Source: Albugo candida (lineage: Eukaryota > Oomycota > Peronosporomycetes > Albuginales > Albuginaceae). Taken from it: DNA of 64,000 nt. The position numbers were made by a program, and so were the translations under genes. The notes under the pieces were generated by a model that did no database searches, was not told the origin of the DNA, and saw only the letters and a list, made by a program, of their open reading frames with translations. Positions 41,776-53,639 of the stretch are shown piece after piece. The stretch lies in the NCBI GenBank assembly GCA_905220665.1, contig CAJNAR010000147.1, forward strand, positions 558,001 to 622,000, read 5' to 3'. Each line of letters begins with the position of its first letter. The stretch's first letter is position 1.

Positions 41776-43300
41776 ATGAACTGGTTTAAGAAAGCAGGAC
41801 ACAATGTTCGACTTGCGTACATTTTCACATTTTTCTATTGGGCAGCGAACAGGTACGTCATGAAAAATACGCTCTAACAAAAACTAGTACACTCATCTTC
41901 ATTCATATGTGTGTAGTATATTATTTCAACAAATTCTTGCAGGTTACGTTTTCCAATTGACAAAATCCAATAAACCAGTTGGTATCGTAAACGGAATCAA
42001 AGGTATTCTCCAGCTCGTATTTTCTCTTCCGGCGGGTGTCGCATCCGATCGAGTGCGCAGAGATCGTATCTTGAAATTCTCCGGAGCTATCGGTATCTGT
42101 ACCAGCATAGTCACTTGGTATGCATTACTACACTCCTCAATGGTACTTTTGTACGGCGCTTTTGCCAGCTGGGGTGTTTTCACTGCCTTCCAAAATCCAT
42201 CCATGGAGGCACTATTTGCTGACTCTATCCCTCACGGCAAGCGGTCTTTTCCTTTCATGGTCAAATATATCATCTGTAATGTTGCGCTCATTTGTGGGCC
42301 ACTCGCCTGCATTGTTCTATTTATCAATTTTGGCAATTCATGGGAAATTGAGGAATTGACTCCCGTATTATGTTTTGGCGTTTTGCTCGCATTAATTGGA
42401 TCAATTCTTTTATTTCAATTCAATGATTCTTACGCTGTGGAAGATGAATTTGCAGGTGAGACACCTACACAAGGAGGGAAGAAAGCAAAGGTCAAGTCTG
42501 ATCGGTGCACTTCACCGCCACTGAAAACTCCGACATTTGAAAATGGCTTCCGAGTTGAATACAATTATTCCGATGACGAGCAAGAGGAGCAAGCTGATAG
42601 TAAAGATCCCACACGTCCAATTGGGCAAGCATCCGGGCAGGAAAGCGTGATTAATGAGAACACGATTTTGTTAAAGGAAGATGGTACCAATTCATTGGTA
42701 TCTAACCGTGTTGACGGCAAGTTTTTGTGTCTCCGATACAAACACGTTCCGATAATCATTTTCATATCCGATTTTATTATCAGCAATGGCGCAGGAATGA
42801 TGATCAGTTTCTTCCCCCTTTTCTTCAAGCAAGAGTACGGTTTATCACCAATCCAAGTGAGTTGGATTTTCATTGCACAACCAATTCTGGTCATATTTTT
42901 GTCCTTTCAAAGTCAGCGATTTTCCAAACGCATTGGACGTATGCCAATCATTATAGCCACTCGCGTTATCTCTGTGGCCTGTCTCATCTGTATGACTTTC
43001 GTTCAACCATTGGCTCTTCAGATCCTTTTCTTCTTATTACGCGGTGGATTGATGCGATGTTCTCAGCCTTTACGACGTTCTATATTAATGGATGCGGTGC
43101 CTAAAAGATTGCGTGCTCGATGGAATGCGTTGGAAAGCTTGTCTGTGTTTTCTTGGTCGGGAAGTGCATTTGTCGGTGGATATCTTATCGACGCGTATGA
43201 CTATCGAATGTGTTTTCTCATCACGTCATTTGTGTACTCTATTGGTGTCACCTTGGAGCTCGTACTTCTTCCGTTGACGAAGCACGCTCGTGAGAGATAG
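41776..43300 (+). CDS. Major facilitator superfamily transporter
   Basis: Two exons (41776-41852 and 41917-43300; intron 64 nt, GTACGT...GTGTAG) give 486 aa. Exon 1 starts MNWFKKAGHNVRLAY and supplies most of helix 1. The MFS loop-2/3 signature is readable as GVASDRVRRDRILKFSG. Twelve hydrophobic segments fall in two halves separated by a charged central loop of about 90 residues (DEQEEQADSKDPTRPIG). The second-half equivalent of the signature is QSQRFSKRIGRMPII. No substrate-specific motif was recognised, so the solute and direction are unknown. This is the last confident host gene before the repeat island. Confidence 0.88.
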
Positions 43301-44830
43301 ATTGTACATTACGTGCATACACTTAAAGTATGAATGCCACCAAATGAATAGCAGTCGTAATTTCGCACCACAGAAACGTTTCTAGATCTTCTGGCAATGT
43401 TCAAGCTATAGAGTGTTCTACTTAGTGTGGTGGGAGAGAGGTGCTCTAAAATTCTTCAGGTCGAAACTGCTGGCTAATGAGGCGCCATCAAGATTTATAA
43501 CGAGCAGTTTGTGTGGTTTCGGATGACCGCTTGCACGTTGGCGGTAATTGCGCAACTAAGCATAATTCATAAGCACCGTTCACACAAGCTTTAGGAATTC
43601 TGAATTTACGTGTTCTATTTTTTACAACTTTGAGGCATGTACAACCATCGGACGTGTAATTGCCATAATCGCTTGGACAAATGTATTGAATTAGTATGAG
43701 TTGATAGAGCACTTATGACTTTGAACATGCCACGTTTCCACGTCATTTTAGCGATTAATTGGCGTATTAGAGTGCACAGGATAAAGTATTGTCTGAGGGT
43801 AAAAATCCGCTTTTTGTTGCATTTATGATATCGCAAATTTGACAGAGTCAGCACGAAGGTGACCAAACAATTGCAAGTGCCCGTCGTGGACATAATTCAA
43901 GTATACTTTTTCTTGTACTCAAATTTGAAGGAATCTCTGTTTTCTTTGCATGTGTGTTTATTCGCTTGCAATCGAACAAAGGAATCATCAGATTTACTTA
44001 TACTCGGCCACATTTCCGACTCTTTTTTAGAGTCAAGGATAAGGTGACATAAAAGGAAAAAGGACTATCTTTCCGGCTTATTAGTATGGCAGGACAGCAC
44101 ATCAGTCAACATCCAACGAACATTACATTGTATTTGAGAAGAAACAACCCCTAATTCCAGCTGATAGCTGGCGTTCAAGAGCTAGAGGAATAATTGGATC
44201 TCATTATTAAGATTAAAGAAACCATCTGATGCAAATGATAGCTGTGTTTGGCGATCGGCCCAGCCTTGTTCAAGAATATAAACGGCAAAAGCTCCCATCA
44301 AGACAGATCCGACCAAGGTGATGCCTCCAAATCACCAATTTACATGGTGCTGCTTTTCAAGTGCGAACAGCTAGATGAAACCGTAGTAATCACTATCATG
44401 TAGCTATTGTATCTCTTCCTAACGTTCACAGTACGATGCAAATTTTTGTTTCTTAAAACACCAAATTGCTTTCTTTCGCTTTTGTTGTTATGGTGCGTGC
44501 GACTATTGCTACAGACAAAACACCTCTACTTGGCTAACCGGTGCAAACTGATATCATTGGGTCGCTATATTTTATTACGATCCAGTCTTCTTCAATTTTG
44601 GCGACGTTAGATTGTAAGTTGATTATGAGTAGCGTTTCTCCTCATTACTACTTAATTCCACTCCGATAAACTTCGCTGTGGACTTGCCTACATCAACCTT
44701 GCATGTATTGGTTTAATTATTGTACTTCAGGTATTAGAAGATTTACGTCGAATTCTAGTAATATAGACAATTTCAGTTAGAATGGCTAAATTATGGGAGC
44801 CGTTAGTACAGTAATCACTTACCCTCTTGA
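43301..44830. other. Gene-poor stretch at the edge of the repeat island
   Basis: No confident gene. Two minus-strand items deserve note. A Cys-rich frame at 43488-43712 lacks an ATG-led signal peptide. A frame at about 44180-44328 encodes one membrane helix preceded directly by a stop. Both are discussed in the findings. Confidence 0.4.
44180..44328 (-). pseudogene. Orphan membrane-helix fragment
   Basis: On the minus strand, a frame immediately after a TGA reads FGGITLVGSVLMGAFAVYIL then EQGWADRQTQ and runs about 48 codons to a stop. The composition is that of a small inner-membrane protein tail. No start or upstream exon could be joined with a sensible intron, so it may be a gene fragment or the last exon of an unrecognised gene. 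Confidence 0.25.
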
Positions 44831-46001
44831 TAGTATTCACTCCCCCCCCCCNCCCTTCNTTGACTAAAATTCACTCAAATCGACTTTAGACCGAGATCAA
44901 TATTCACTTACTTGTAACAGCTACTACCACTCAACTCACTACCACAATTCACTCAACTAACTACCATTCAATTCACTCGAAAGGAAAAAAAAATCAGATT
45001 CTCAGCTTTCTGGATCAATCAGTTAATCTCTTATATCGCGCATATTCACTGAGAAAACGCTAAGATTGTTATTTTAAAAAATGTTAAGAATAGCTTCTTC
45101 ATAATTTCTAAGAAGTTGTGTTTATAATTGCAGACTTTACGTCCTAAATAAAGGGTATTGTTATACTCACTCTCTTTTTAAGTAAGGTGGTACACATAAT
45201 TATACTATGTGTATATACTATGTATACCTTTTATTTATATATAGGGACTTGTTATATTCACTCCTTTTCAAGTCACGTGGCACACACTATTATGCATTCA
45301 ATTAGGTATTCACTCCCGTTCAAGTCACGTGGCCCACATTATTATACATTCAGTTGAAATACAAAGCTACAGCTCAAAACAATTCAATGCCAATCTGCTG
45401 ATTTCCCAGCTTAATCATAAGAACCGGTACACATCCTTATATGCATGATACTGTAATGAGTCATAGATCCACTCAACCTTGACCGAGCGCTTTGACATTG
45501 CTTCACTACTGCCTTATCTTTACAAATTGAAGTTTAGTTGAAAGCTACAAAAAATCTCATCCAAGGGGGAGGATTACAAAATGTGTCGATCTAATCTACA
45601 ATCTCCTTATCTCCCAGCTGAGACGCTCACACTTGTTTATAAGCTTATATGTGAAGCAAAGTCCCTCGGACAGATGTAAGTGATCTTGTGGGTCGTATAG
45701 CGGACAATAATTGAGTTGCTAGAGCAAGAGTGACCACATTTTTTCTACGAGTACGAAAATCTTCAAAAGAAGTAGAAGTTTACCCAATCAGTCCAATTTT
45801 TAGTGATCATTCCTGTCAGTGAGTTTCATCAAACCATCGGTATGCTAGCATAAAAACTGGGTATGACTCTTAAAAAGACTTGAATGCATAATAATGTGTG
45901 CCACGTGACTTAAGAAGGAGTGGTTCAATAGTATGCACAATACACTTTTAGTTTCTTCTGGTCTCCTCTATATAAATAGAAAGTATACATAGCATATATT
46001 T

Positions 46002-46181
46002 TGAGCACTTTAGATAAAATTTGGAAAGTAAGATATATTAAATGTAGGAGGTCCTTAGTTCACTTTACTAGCTAGTCTAAGCCTTCTCGTTCTAAACGCC
46101 CACAGCCACTAATTTATTGTCCAATAGCTGAAAGCTGATTAGCCTGATGTGTTCCACACTGGTTCAGGGACATCAGCTTCA
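46002..46181 (-). repeat. copia-1 3' LTR
   Basis: 180 bp, with TG...CA ends. Preceded on the minus strand by the polypurine tract at about 46182-46194. The matching LTR is at 50246-50425 with 177 of 180 bases identical; all three differences are transitions. Confidence 0.93.
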
Positions 46182-46260
46182 ATACTCCCCCTAGACGATA
46201 AATTCTTAATGTTGGACTTAATCAGAAGTTGATCAAATTTCTTCGTCGGCACTGGCTTGG

Positions 46261-46773
46261 TCAGAAAATCAGCCAACTGATACCTGGTGTCAATGTATTG
46301 AAGCTTGATCTTTTGGCCTTTATTTGTTCACGGACAAAATGGTACCGTATGTCGATATGCTTCGCTCGACTCTGGTATCCATCGTTGTTGGCAATTGCAA
46401 TTGCACTTTGGTTGTCTTCATGAATGACCACTGAATCATCGATCCTCACCTTTAACTCTGATAATAAACTTTTGACCCACATGACTTCCTGTATGCATAC
46501 CGAGATAGCAATATATTCAGCTTCGGCTGTGCTGAGAGCCACACTCTGCTGTACTTTTGATTTAAATATCACTGGAGAGTTGTTTATCATCACCATTATA
46601 CCGGAGGTTGATCTTCTTGTCTCCTTGTCGCTTGCCCAATCCGCATCACTGTAAGCACTGACTTCGATATTTCCTGGCATAGCCTCATAACATATTCCTT
46701 TCATTGCGGTTGATTTCAGGTAACGCAAAACACGGATTGCTGCATTCCAGTGTTGTTCACTTGGTTGCTCCAA
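46261..46773 (-). pseudogene. copia-1 RNase H
   Basis: 170 codons in another frame from the RT part. RNase H residues are all present: YSDADWASD, STAEAEYIA, HEDNQSAI and the final AKHIDIRYHFVRE. The start is a TTG, so this is a fragment of the former polyprotein and not a separate gene. Confidence 0.9.
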
Positions 46774-47159
46774 ACCGTGAAAGCAATATCTGGTCTTGTG
46801 CCCGTTGCGATGTACAGAAGAGAGCCGACAAGTGAGCGATATGGTCGGTTTTCCATTCTCAAATCTTTTTCTTCTGATTTCGTTAAGTAAAGCCCAGGAA
46901 CATTTGGATTATATACTGACTTCGCGTTTACTTGGTGTAACTTCTCGACCATTCTCCGTATGCAAGCTGCTTGACTGGTCTTCATTTGTCGCAGTTCTTG
47001 TTTGTATTCCACTTCAATACCAAGGATAAATCGCACCTTTCCCAGGATCTTTAGACTGAAGTGACTCGAAAGTTCGTTTGCAACTTTCTTGATCGAGTCG
47101 ATGGTTTTGGCTCCGATCAGCATGTCATCGACATATAATGTGACATAAACCCATGTCAT
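46716..47159 (-). pseudogene. copia-1 reverse transcriptase, catalytic part
   Basis: Carries the RT catalytic YVDDMLIGA box and the conserved YRSLVGSLLYIATGTRPDIAF block. The frame is lost before RNase H, apparently with a few codons missing. Confidence 0.9.
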
Positions 47160-47173
47160 GGGTTTATGTCACA
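47139..47173. repeat. 17-bp perfect inverted repeat with 1-nt centre
   Basis: Arms 47139-47155 and 47157-47173 are exact reverse complements. One arm is normal RT coding sequence (encoding TWVYVT); the other replaces the codons that should precede it. Confidence 0.9.
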
Positions 47174-49148
47174 ATACAGTTGATATTGTCTTGAACCAAG
47201 TCACAGCTGCTTGTTTAAGTCCATATAGACTTCGATTGAGCTTGAAAATTTGGTTTGGCTTGCTTTCAACACCTTGAGGTGGATAGATGAACACATCTTC
47301 TTCCAGATAACCGTTAAGAAAGGCCGTATCAGCATCATACTGATGAATGGTAAGACCTTGATGGCAGCAGATCCCCAGGAAAATACGAATTGAGTTTAAA
47401 TTCGCGACTGGGGAATACGTATCTGTGTAGTCAACACCATAAGTTTGTCGATATCCTAGTGCCACCAATCTTGCCTTCAACCGCTCAACTTCACCGTCTT
47501 CGTTTCGTTTAATTGTAAAAACCCATTTGGTTCCGATAGCCTTTTTGTCTGGCTTTTTCGTTACGGCCGTCCACGTTTGTTTTTTGTTTAGTGCTTGAAG
47601 CTCGGCCTGAATCGTAGTATACCATAATTCCGATTGAGGTGACTCCAGGGCCTCTTGATAGGATGATGTAGCTTCTATCGCTGCATTCCCTTGTTCGTAT
47701 TCAATACGATATCTTTTGGATGGACGATTCATGGTATTAGAATTTGTTACTGGAACGATAAAAGTAGACGATTCCACTGGTACTACTGCTTGCGACGATT
47801 GATCTGGTGGAAGTGCCAAGGGGATATCGTGCCCAATTTTAGGGTTTCCAGAAACCGGGTAGCTTTCGAAATTATCCAGTCTCCCCCTGGGCACAATGGC
47901 CTGAATAGTGCTAAAATCGTCTTCCGTAAAATCCATATCGACGTTGGGAGATGTCTGGTAAGCATCCAAAGAGCGCTGCCCCTGAGTCGAATATCCCGTC
48001 AAATCTTCGTTCGCATTTGTTGACGCTTCAGTCGGATCTACATCCATGCTCTCGACATGCGGAATTGTCCTGATCGGTATTTGTTCGCTTACTTCGTCAC
48101 ACTGACAATCATTTCGATTTTGTTCGGATGATTTATCTCCAATAACAACCTGAACATATTTTGTCTCGGCTAATTGTTGAAATTGCGCTGAACGAGTAAT
48201 CTCGATTTTCTGCGACTCAAAATTCCATACGCGGAATCCTTTCATATTGTCCGAACATCCGAGGAACATACATTTGACCGCCTTCTTGTCCAACTTCATC
48301 CGTCGTGATTTCTCAATATGAGCAAAACCTCGAGCACCAAATACACGTAAATAAGTAAGACATGGCTTGCTCCCAAAACACATCTCGTATGGTGTCTTTT
48401 CTGGGTAGGCGGCGCATGGAACTCGATTGGTGATGTAAACTGCGGTATTCATGGCTTCAGCCCACCACTTCTTCTCTACTTGCATGTGATTCATCATGGA
48501 TCTCGCACGTTCCGTAATGGTCCGATTCATTCGTTCAGCCAGTCCATTTTGCTGTGGCGAATACGGAACTGTTGTTTGGTGTATAATACCGGCACTTTTG
48601 CAAATATTCACAAATCGAGTGTTGATAAATTCGCCACCATTGTCGGTTCGGATACACTTAATTCTCGAATTCAGTTGGTTTTCCATCATTGCTTTGAAAT
48701 CGAGAAACCGATCGATCACTTCAGATTTGTGTCGAATGAAAGATGACACTACATACCTAGAGTAATCATCAATGAAAGTTACCATAAATCTTGCTCCACC
48801 TTGAGATTTCGTTTCCATTGGTCCCATTACGTCACTATGTATAAGTTGAAGAACGGACTTGCTTTTTACTTGACCATAGCGTGACTTTGGGAACGGGTGC
48901 ACAAAAGATTTCCCATTGATACATCCTTCACAAACGACTTCTTCGTGTCTTTCTCCTTTTGACATCGAGTTCATCTTGAAACCATCAACGCAGAGCTTCA
49001 AAGCTTCAATTTTCTTGGTAGGTAAATGTCCCAATCGGGCATGCCATACACTGGAACTTGATGATTGTTGATCATGTATCTCTTTACCAGAAGTGCTAAC
49101 AAGTGCTAATTCATTTATAGCACATTCCATCACATAAACCTTCCCCAT
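47169..49148 (-). pseudogene. copia-1 integrase and first part of reverse transcriptase
   Basis: 659 codons. The pre-integrase zinc domain (VWHARLGHLP...CEGC) comes first. The integrase core has its D-D-E residues in place (LIHSDVMGP, IRTDNGGEF, SPQQNGLAERMN). A low-complexity spacer and the first RT blocks follow (KAIGTKWVFTIKR, YDADTAFLNGYLEEDV, NRSLYGLKQAA). It breaks at the inverted duplication at 47139-47173. Confidence 0.9.
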
Positions 49149-50238
49149 TTTGAGTTACAATTCGTTCATTGTCTCTGATTTCACAAACTCCTCTTCCAAA
49201 AGAGACATTAAGTCCTTTTTCTGCTAATGCTGGGATAGATAGCAATCGGCGATGCAAATCTGGTACATATAGTACATCTTCAATACGAATTGGAGTTTTG
49301 TTTTTCAGAATAACTGGAACTGTACCAATGCCTCCTGCTGAAACTTTGTTTCCATTGGCAATAGAGATATACGTTTGGTTCTTGAGTGGTCGGAGTTCAC
49401 TGAACTCTTCTTTGAATGGGCACATATGGCTGCTTGCTCCACTATCGAGCAGCCAACCTGCAGCCATGTCTTCACACACTGTGAATGCTTGTTCATTGTA
49501 CTGTTTCTTGTGTTGCACATTCTTCCAATAGTCAGCCTTTTTATGTCCACTTTTGTTACAGTGATAACATTTTCCTTCGAATTTGTAACTCTTTTGAAAA
49601 GACTTTCTTGCGTCGAATCTTTCCGACTTCTTCATTGCTTTTGCTTTTAAAGCAATTTCTCCTGTCTCTTTTTTCACCAATAGTGCATATTCCCGATGCA
49701 GCATTTCTTTTGCTTGAAAAAGATCCATCCCTTGCACATTTTCGATAATTTTGATTATGGGATCGTACTCATCCGAGAGACTCCCAAGTAATATTACTAA
49801 TTGCTCATCCATACTAATTACATCCCCACAAGCTTGCATTGAAAGGCATAATTCATCAAATTTCATAAAGTGTTCCATAATATTCTGACTCTTTTCCATT
49901 CGGAATTCATGAAGTCTTCGCCGGTTTCGTACTCTGTTGTGTATACTATTTCGAAGGTAAAAGTTCTTTAGAATCTCCCATAACTGAGAGGTTATACAAG
50001 CGCCTCTGATCATTACCTGGAGACTCGGGCTGATTGACATTGAAATGATTGCGAAGGCTTTAAGGTCGTTGACTTTCCAGATTGCCAAAGCTGCAGGATC
50101 TTCGCTGAGTGACTCCGACTTGTCGATATGATGCAGCAAACCCTTCTTCATCAGCTTCATACGCGCGTTGAACTCCCATCTAAAGTAATTGTCCTCGCCA
50201 AGGAGTTCGTCGACCGCGTTCTGAGTATTTGGGCTCAT
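49111..50238 (-). pseudogene. copia-1 gag and protease
   Basis: 375 codons from ATG 50238. The UBN2-type gag domain spans about residues 10-200. The CCHC zinc knuckle CYHCNKSGHKKADY has Tyr in place of its last Cys. The aspartic protease motif WLLDSGASSHM is intact. The frame ends shortly after the pre-integrase region begins. One extra G in the GGGG run at about 49145-49148 throws it out of frame with the rest of pol. Confidence 0.88.
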
Positions 50239-50242
50239 AACC
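50231..50242 (-). other. copia-1 primer-binding site overlapping the gag start
   Basis: On the minus strand GGTTATGAGCCC lies three bases from the LTR end. It is complementary to the anticodon arm sequence GGGCUCAUAACC of eukaryotic initiator tRNA-Met. This matches the half-tRNA priming known for Drosophila copia. The ATG inside it, at 50238, is the gag start codon. Confidence 0.75.
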
Positions 50243-50245
50243 TTT

Positions 50246-50425
50246 TGAGCACTTTAGATAAAATTTGGAAAGTAAGATATATTAAATGTAGGAGGTCCTT
50301 AGCTCACTTTACTGGCTAGTCTAAGCCTTCTCGTTCTAAACGCCCACAGCCACTAATTTATTGTCCAATAGCTGAAAGTTGATTAGCCTGATGTGTTCCA
50401 CACTGGTTCAGGGACATCAGCTTCA
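50246..50425 (-). repeat. copia-1 5' LTR
   Basis: 180 bp, the partner of 46002-46181. The LTR should carry the element's promoter. No core element was assigned. Confidence 0.93.
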
Positions 50426-50707
50426 ATAATATACACATAGTATGATTGTGTGTGCCACCTTACTTAAAAAGGGAGTGAATTTAATCAAAAATTGAGTGAA
50501 TATTCCCTATATAAAAGCTACTTTTGGTGATATACATATCAAAGCGAATTCTATGGTTGGTTATGTGGTGAGTGTATAAGGTTAATAAGTTGAGATCAAT
50601 TTATAGTGTGTTTGTGGCGAGGTGTAGTTGGAAGTGAATCACCGCGCGTGATGGGTGAGTGATTTTAATGAATTTAAGCCAGCTAAGTGGGGGGTGAGTG
50701 AATACTA

Positions 50708-53053
50708 AAGGCTTCCTAAATTATTGGTTCTACGTAAGATACATTATAATAGAACGATACGACACAATGTTCTCGAGATCGGAGATCTGAAACGCGAAGA
50801 AAATTCAATTAGTATTCATGAAACACTATACTCAAGTGATAGGAGACCATGGCCTCGTGATTAACCTCCGCTACTTCACTTCGGGCCCCTTTGGACTAAC
50901 GCCTTCAGAACTTCTTCCGAAATTGTGTATTTGTTGCTACATGACTTTAACTTGCTGAGTTGACTCTGTCGAAGCGCTTTTCCCCTGAAATCTTGCCAAG
51001 AGATCTCATCTGTTACCGTTTCGCATGAGAGACATGAGCCATTTACACATCATTCTACGACCGACAATGTTGAACTGTATACCAGCGGTCAGTTTTCCCG
51101 AGAAATCGCCAAAAACTGGATTCGAATTGCCACACGCGCATCGAGAAAGTAGGTCGTCCAGCTATGGAGGAATGTCGAGAAATTTGGACGACAGCCGTGT
51201 GGTTTTTCCAACCGACGTGCACAAGCACGTCGACAGAATGAAGAATTCGTAGTGTTTCAGATCTAAACGTCATGAAGATTGAGCTCAAGAACGTGGTACG
51301 TTCCATTTTCTAATCCCCAGAAATCTTACAAATGTGAACTCTATAGACTGAAGTGGATAAAGGTTACTGATTTCAATCAGCGACCAGTTTTTTATGGCAC
51401 TTCGTCGCTCGGCGCGATGTCTAGGCTATCTTGAATAATAACTATACATATTGAAAATGTTCATAACGGCTAAGAAAAGAAATGATATTTACGTGAACCC
51501 AAAATACTAATCAAATTACTTCAATGAGAAGTTGCATTCACAGAATTTCATGCTTTAGGCATCAACGATCGGAAAACCGAATTGCTTAGAGATTCAGCCG
51601 CTTGAGCCCCAAAGTAGGACTGTCCGAGAATTACAGTCGATAACAATGAGCAGCTGCAGTCTCTATTGGAAGCTCACAATCAAGTCGATGATCAACTATG
51701 TATATAAATATCATGCAAACTGTTCCCGCTTCTACAGTTTTCTGCCTTCGTCAAAAAATAAAACATGACTTCGTGTCTGAAATAACAGCAGAACGTGGCT
51801 GAGATATCATCAATCATGCAATCGTATACGATCACCTGGTAAGTTGATTAAGCTCTTTGTCTGCATGATGTATGTGATCGTACAAAGAGCGAGTACCACT
51901 TATCATTGCGATATATACAACGCTCACCAACCGGATCGATCAAAGCCACGTGAGTTAACAGTCTATTACTCCATGGAGATGAAGCATCCAAGTAGTATTC
52001 ACGGAGCTGGCCTTGTCATCCATAAGAAATCCGAATAAGGAAGACAGAAGCACCTATGTATCAACTTGCCGGATTGCCACATGCATTGACAAAAGTTAGG
52101 TATTGCTGATAGTATGTCGTACGGTTATAATAAGAATATGCAGATTGATCGTAAAGAAAAGACTTTTACACAGCATATAACAAGTCGAAATGATTGCGAT
52201 TGGATGCATGTATTATATCTCCGCCATGGGACGTTCCGAATTATCCATAATTAAGATAGGACGAAGCATGAAAAAGACGTAGAGTTTGACAACGCGCCTT
52301 TTCAATCCACCCATAATCGTCTCGATATAAATCAGAATAAAGCTCGAATTCGATAGAGCAGTCTCGGTTTCCCGCTTTGCGAAATTAAAGATACTTTCTT
52401 CTCGACAAAGCAGGAGTCGAGGGGATGGAGATCATGGCGATAAGTACAGACGTTATAGAATCTACGATCACTGCAATTCTTGGCGCGAACAGCAACGAGT
52501 ATTGAATGAAGGCGGGTGCTGGTATTTTGGACTTTACTTATCTATTCTTGCAGCGAATTTCCCTTCGACTAGGGACCTACAGGATGAAGATCGTGTCGTG
52601 AAGACAGGTAATGTTATGAAGTGTTGCGAGCAATACCACTGATGGGTAGGATCTGTTTGTGTATCTAGTTGAGAAACCGGTTATGTCTCTAAAGTATCAG
52701 GTTAGGAGTTTAGACCGAGACTTTTCTAGATATCAATGCAAGGTCTATTCTAGATTTTTGAAAGGAGAGGTTTTGAAAACATAATACACGTACGTTATGC
52801 TACACAAGAGATTCAATCAAGCTATCGAAGAAGCTTTCGTCTGGATTGCTTGCCGGATGGGATGTATGAGAAGTTGGAGGGAATACCATCTGACTCTGAG
52901 GAGCCAAAACAACCCGAGCGTTCCGACAATCAGATCCAGCGGGACCATTTAATGAGGAACTCAAGGATGAGGGATTGTGGAAGATGACGGAGGATCATGA
53001 GATGACAGTCGTCTCGGGTTATACTTGGATATCTAATGGACCCTAGCTTCTAA
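50708..53053. other. Gene-poor, repeat-island DNA
   Basis: 2.3 kb without a confident gene. Open frames are short and shift between frames. One frame near 51940-52038 (KPRELTVYYSME) and one at about 52430-52610 have protein-like composition. They may be decayed gene or element sequence. A small hairpin (CGACGTGC, 4-nt loop) lies near 51212-51231. Confidence 0.4.
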
Positions 53054-53209
53054 AGCACCCTGTTTATAGAGGGATACAGAAAAGGAAAGAAGGGACTTCG
53101 TGAAGCGATAACAAAATTATTACAGAACGCTGCTCGCGTTCGAAACATGTTTGAACAACTCGTTCCGCATGCTAGTATCAGCCTGCATGGATTTGTGGAA
53201 GAGAGAACA

Positions 53210-53463
53210 TGTTGTTAATGCTGGGTATGCTGTTGATGGCGAAAGTGATTCTGTATTACTTTGTACTTACCTGCTATTCTTTCTCTTCTAGTACTTACAG
53301 TCCGCGTTTACCGACTGCCTTTTCCCTGGCTCTACCTAAATCTTGTAACTAACGTGCAACTATTTCTATACATTATTGTGGAGATCTGACAGCCGTCTCT
53401 TCCGTGCTTATTGAAGCTCCTCGAGATTCACTTGCACCATCCACTATTATCACCTTCCCAACA
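53210..53463 (-). repeat. copia-2 3' LTR
   Basis: Aligns over its whole length with 58017-58281, visibly diverged with small indels; starts TG and ends CA on the minus strand. Confidence 0.8.
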
Positions 53464-53639
53464 ATCCTCCTCGAATGCAGTCATCTTGGCCGCACCGCCA
53501 TCACCATCCCTACTTGCATCTCCCGCTAGCATGTTTGTTCATCTCGACGTCCTTGAACTAATACTCCAAGCACATGAGATCACGCAAACTTGCAAGCTTT
53601 CATGGGTCCAGTGCTTTCTTCAGTAAGTCTGCGAGTATC

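Larger units (their letters stand above)
46002..50425 (-). mobile_element. Ty1/copia LTR retrotransposon, young but disabled (copia-1)
   Basis: 4,424 bp bounded by 180-bp direct repeats. Internal order on the minus strand is gag, protease, integrase, reverse transcriptase, RNase H, the copia order. The primer-binding site (50231-50242) touches the 5' LTR, and a G-rich polypurine tract ending GGGGGAGTAT abuts the 3' LTR. LTRs differ at only three of 180 positions, so insertion is recent. No matching 5-bp target duplication is evident at the two ends (TATTT versus ATAAT). Coding frames are broken in at least three places. Confidence 0.93.
44831..50707. mobile_element. Candidate non-autonomous TIR element split by a copia retrotransposon
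   Basis: The ends are a perfect 12-bp inverted pair: TAGTATTCACTC at 44831-44842 and GAGTGAATACTA at 50696-50707. If the outer TA is a target duplication, as in Tc1/mariner-type elements, the terminal repeat is GTATTCACTC. The motif ATTCACTC recurs inside the left part in plus orientation (for example 44870, 44949, 45255, 45308) and inside the right part in minus orientation. A second inverted pair of about 29 bp with two mismatches lies at 45166-45194 and 50453-50481. Removing the copia insert leaves about 1.45 kb without coding capacity. The assembly has ambiguous bases in a poly-C run at 44852 and 44859. Confidence 0.5.

Noticed and set aside
49111..49148. Programmed frameshift between gag-protease and the rest of pol in copia-1
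   Set aside because: The break lies after the protease in a simple GGGG run, so a 1-nt indel or sequencing error is more likely.
51844..52038. Frame with KPRELTVYYSME, reminiscent of fucosyltransferase-like proteins
   Set aside because: One short motif only; surrounding frames are broken and no catalytic region can be followed.
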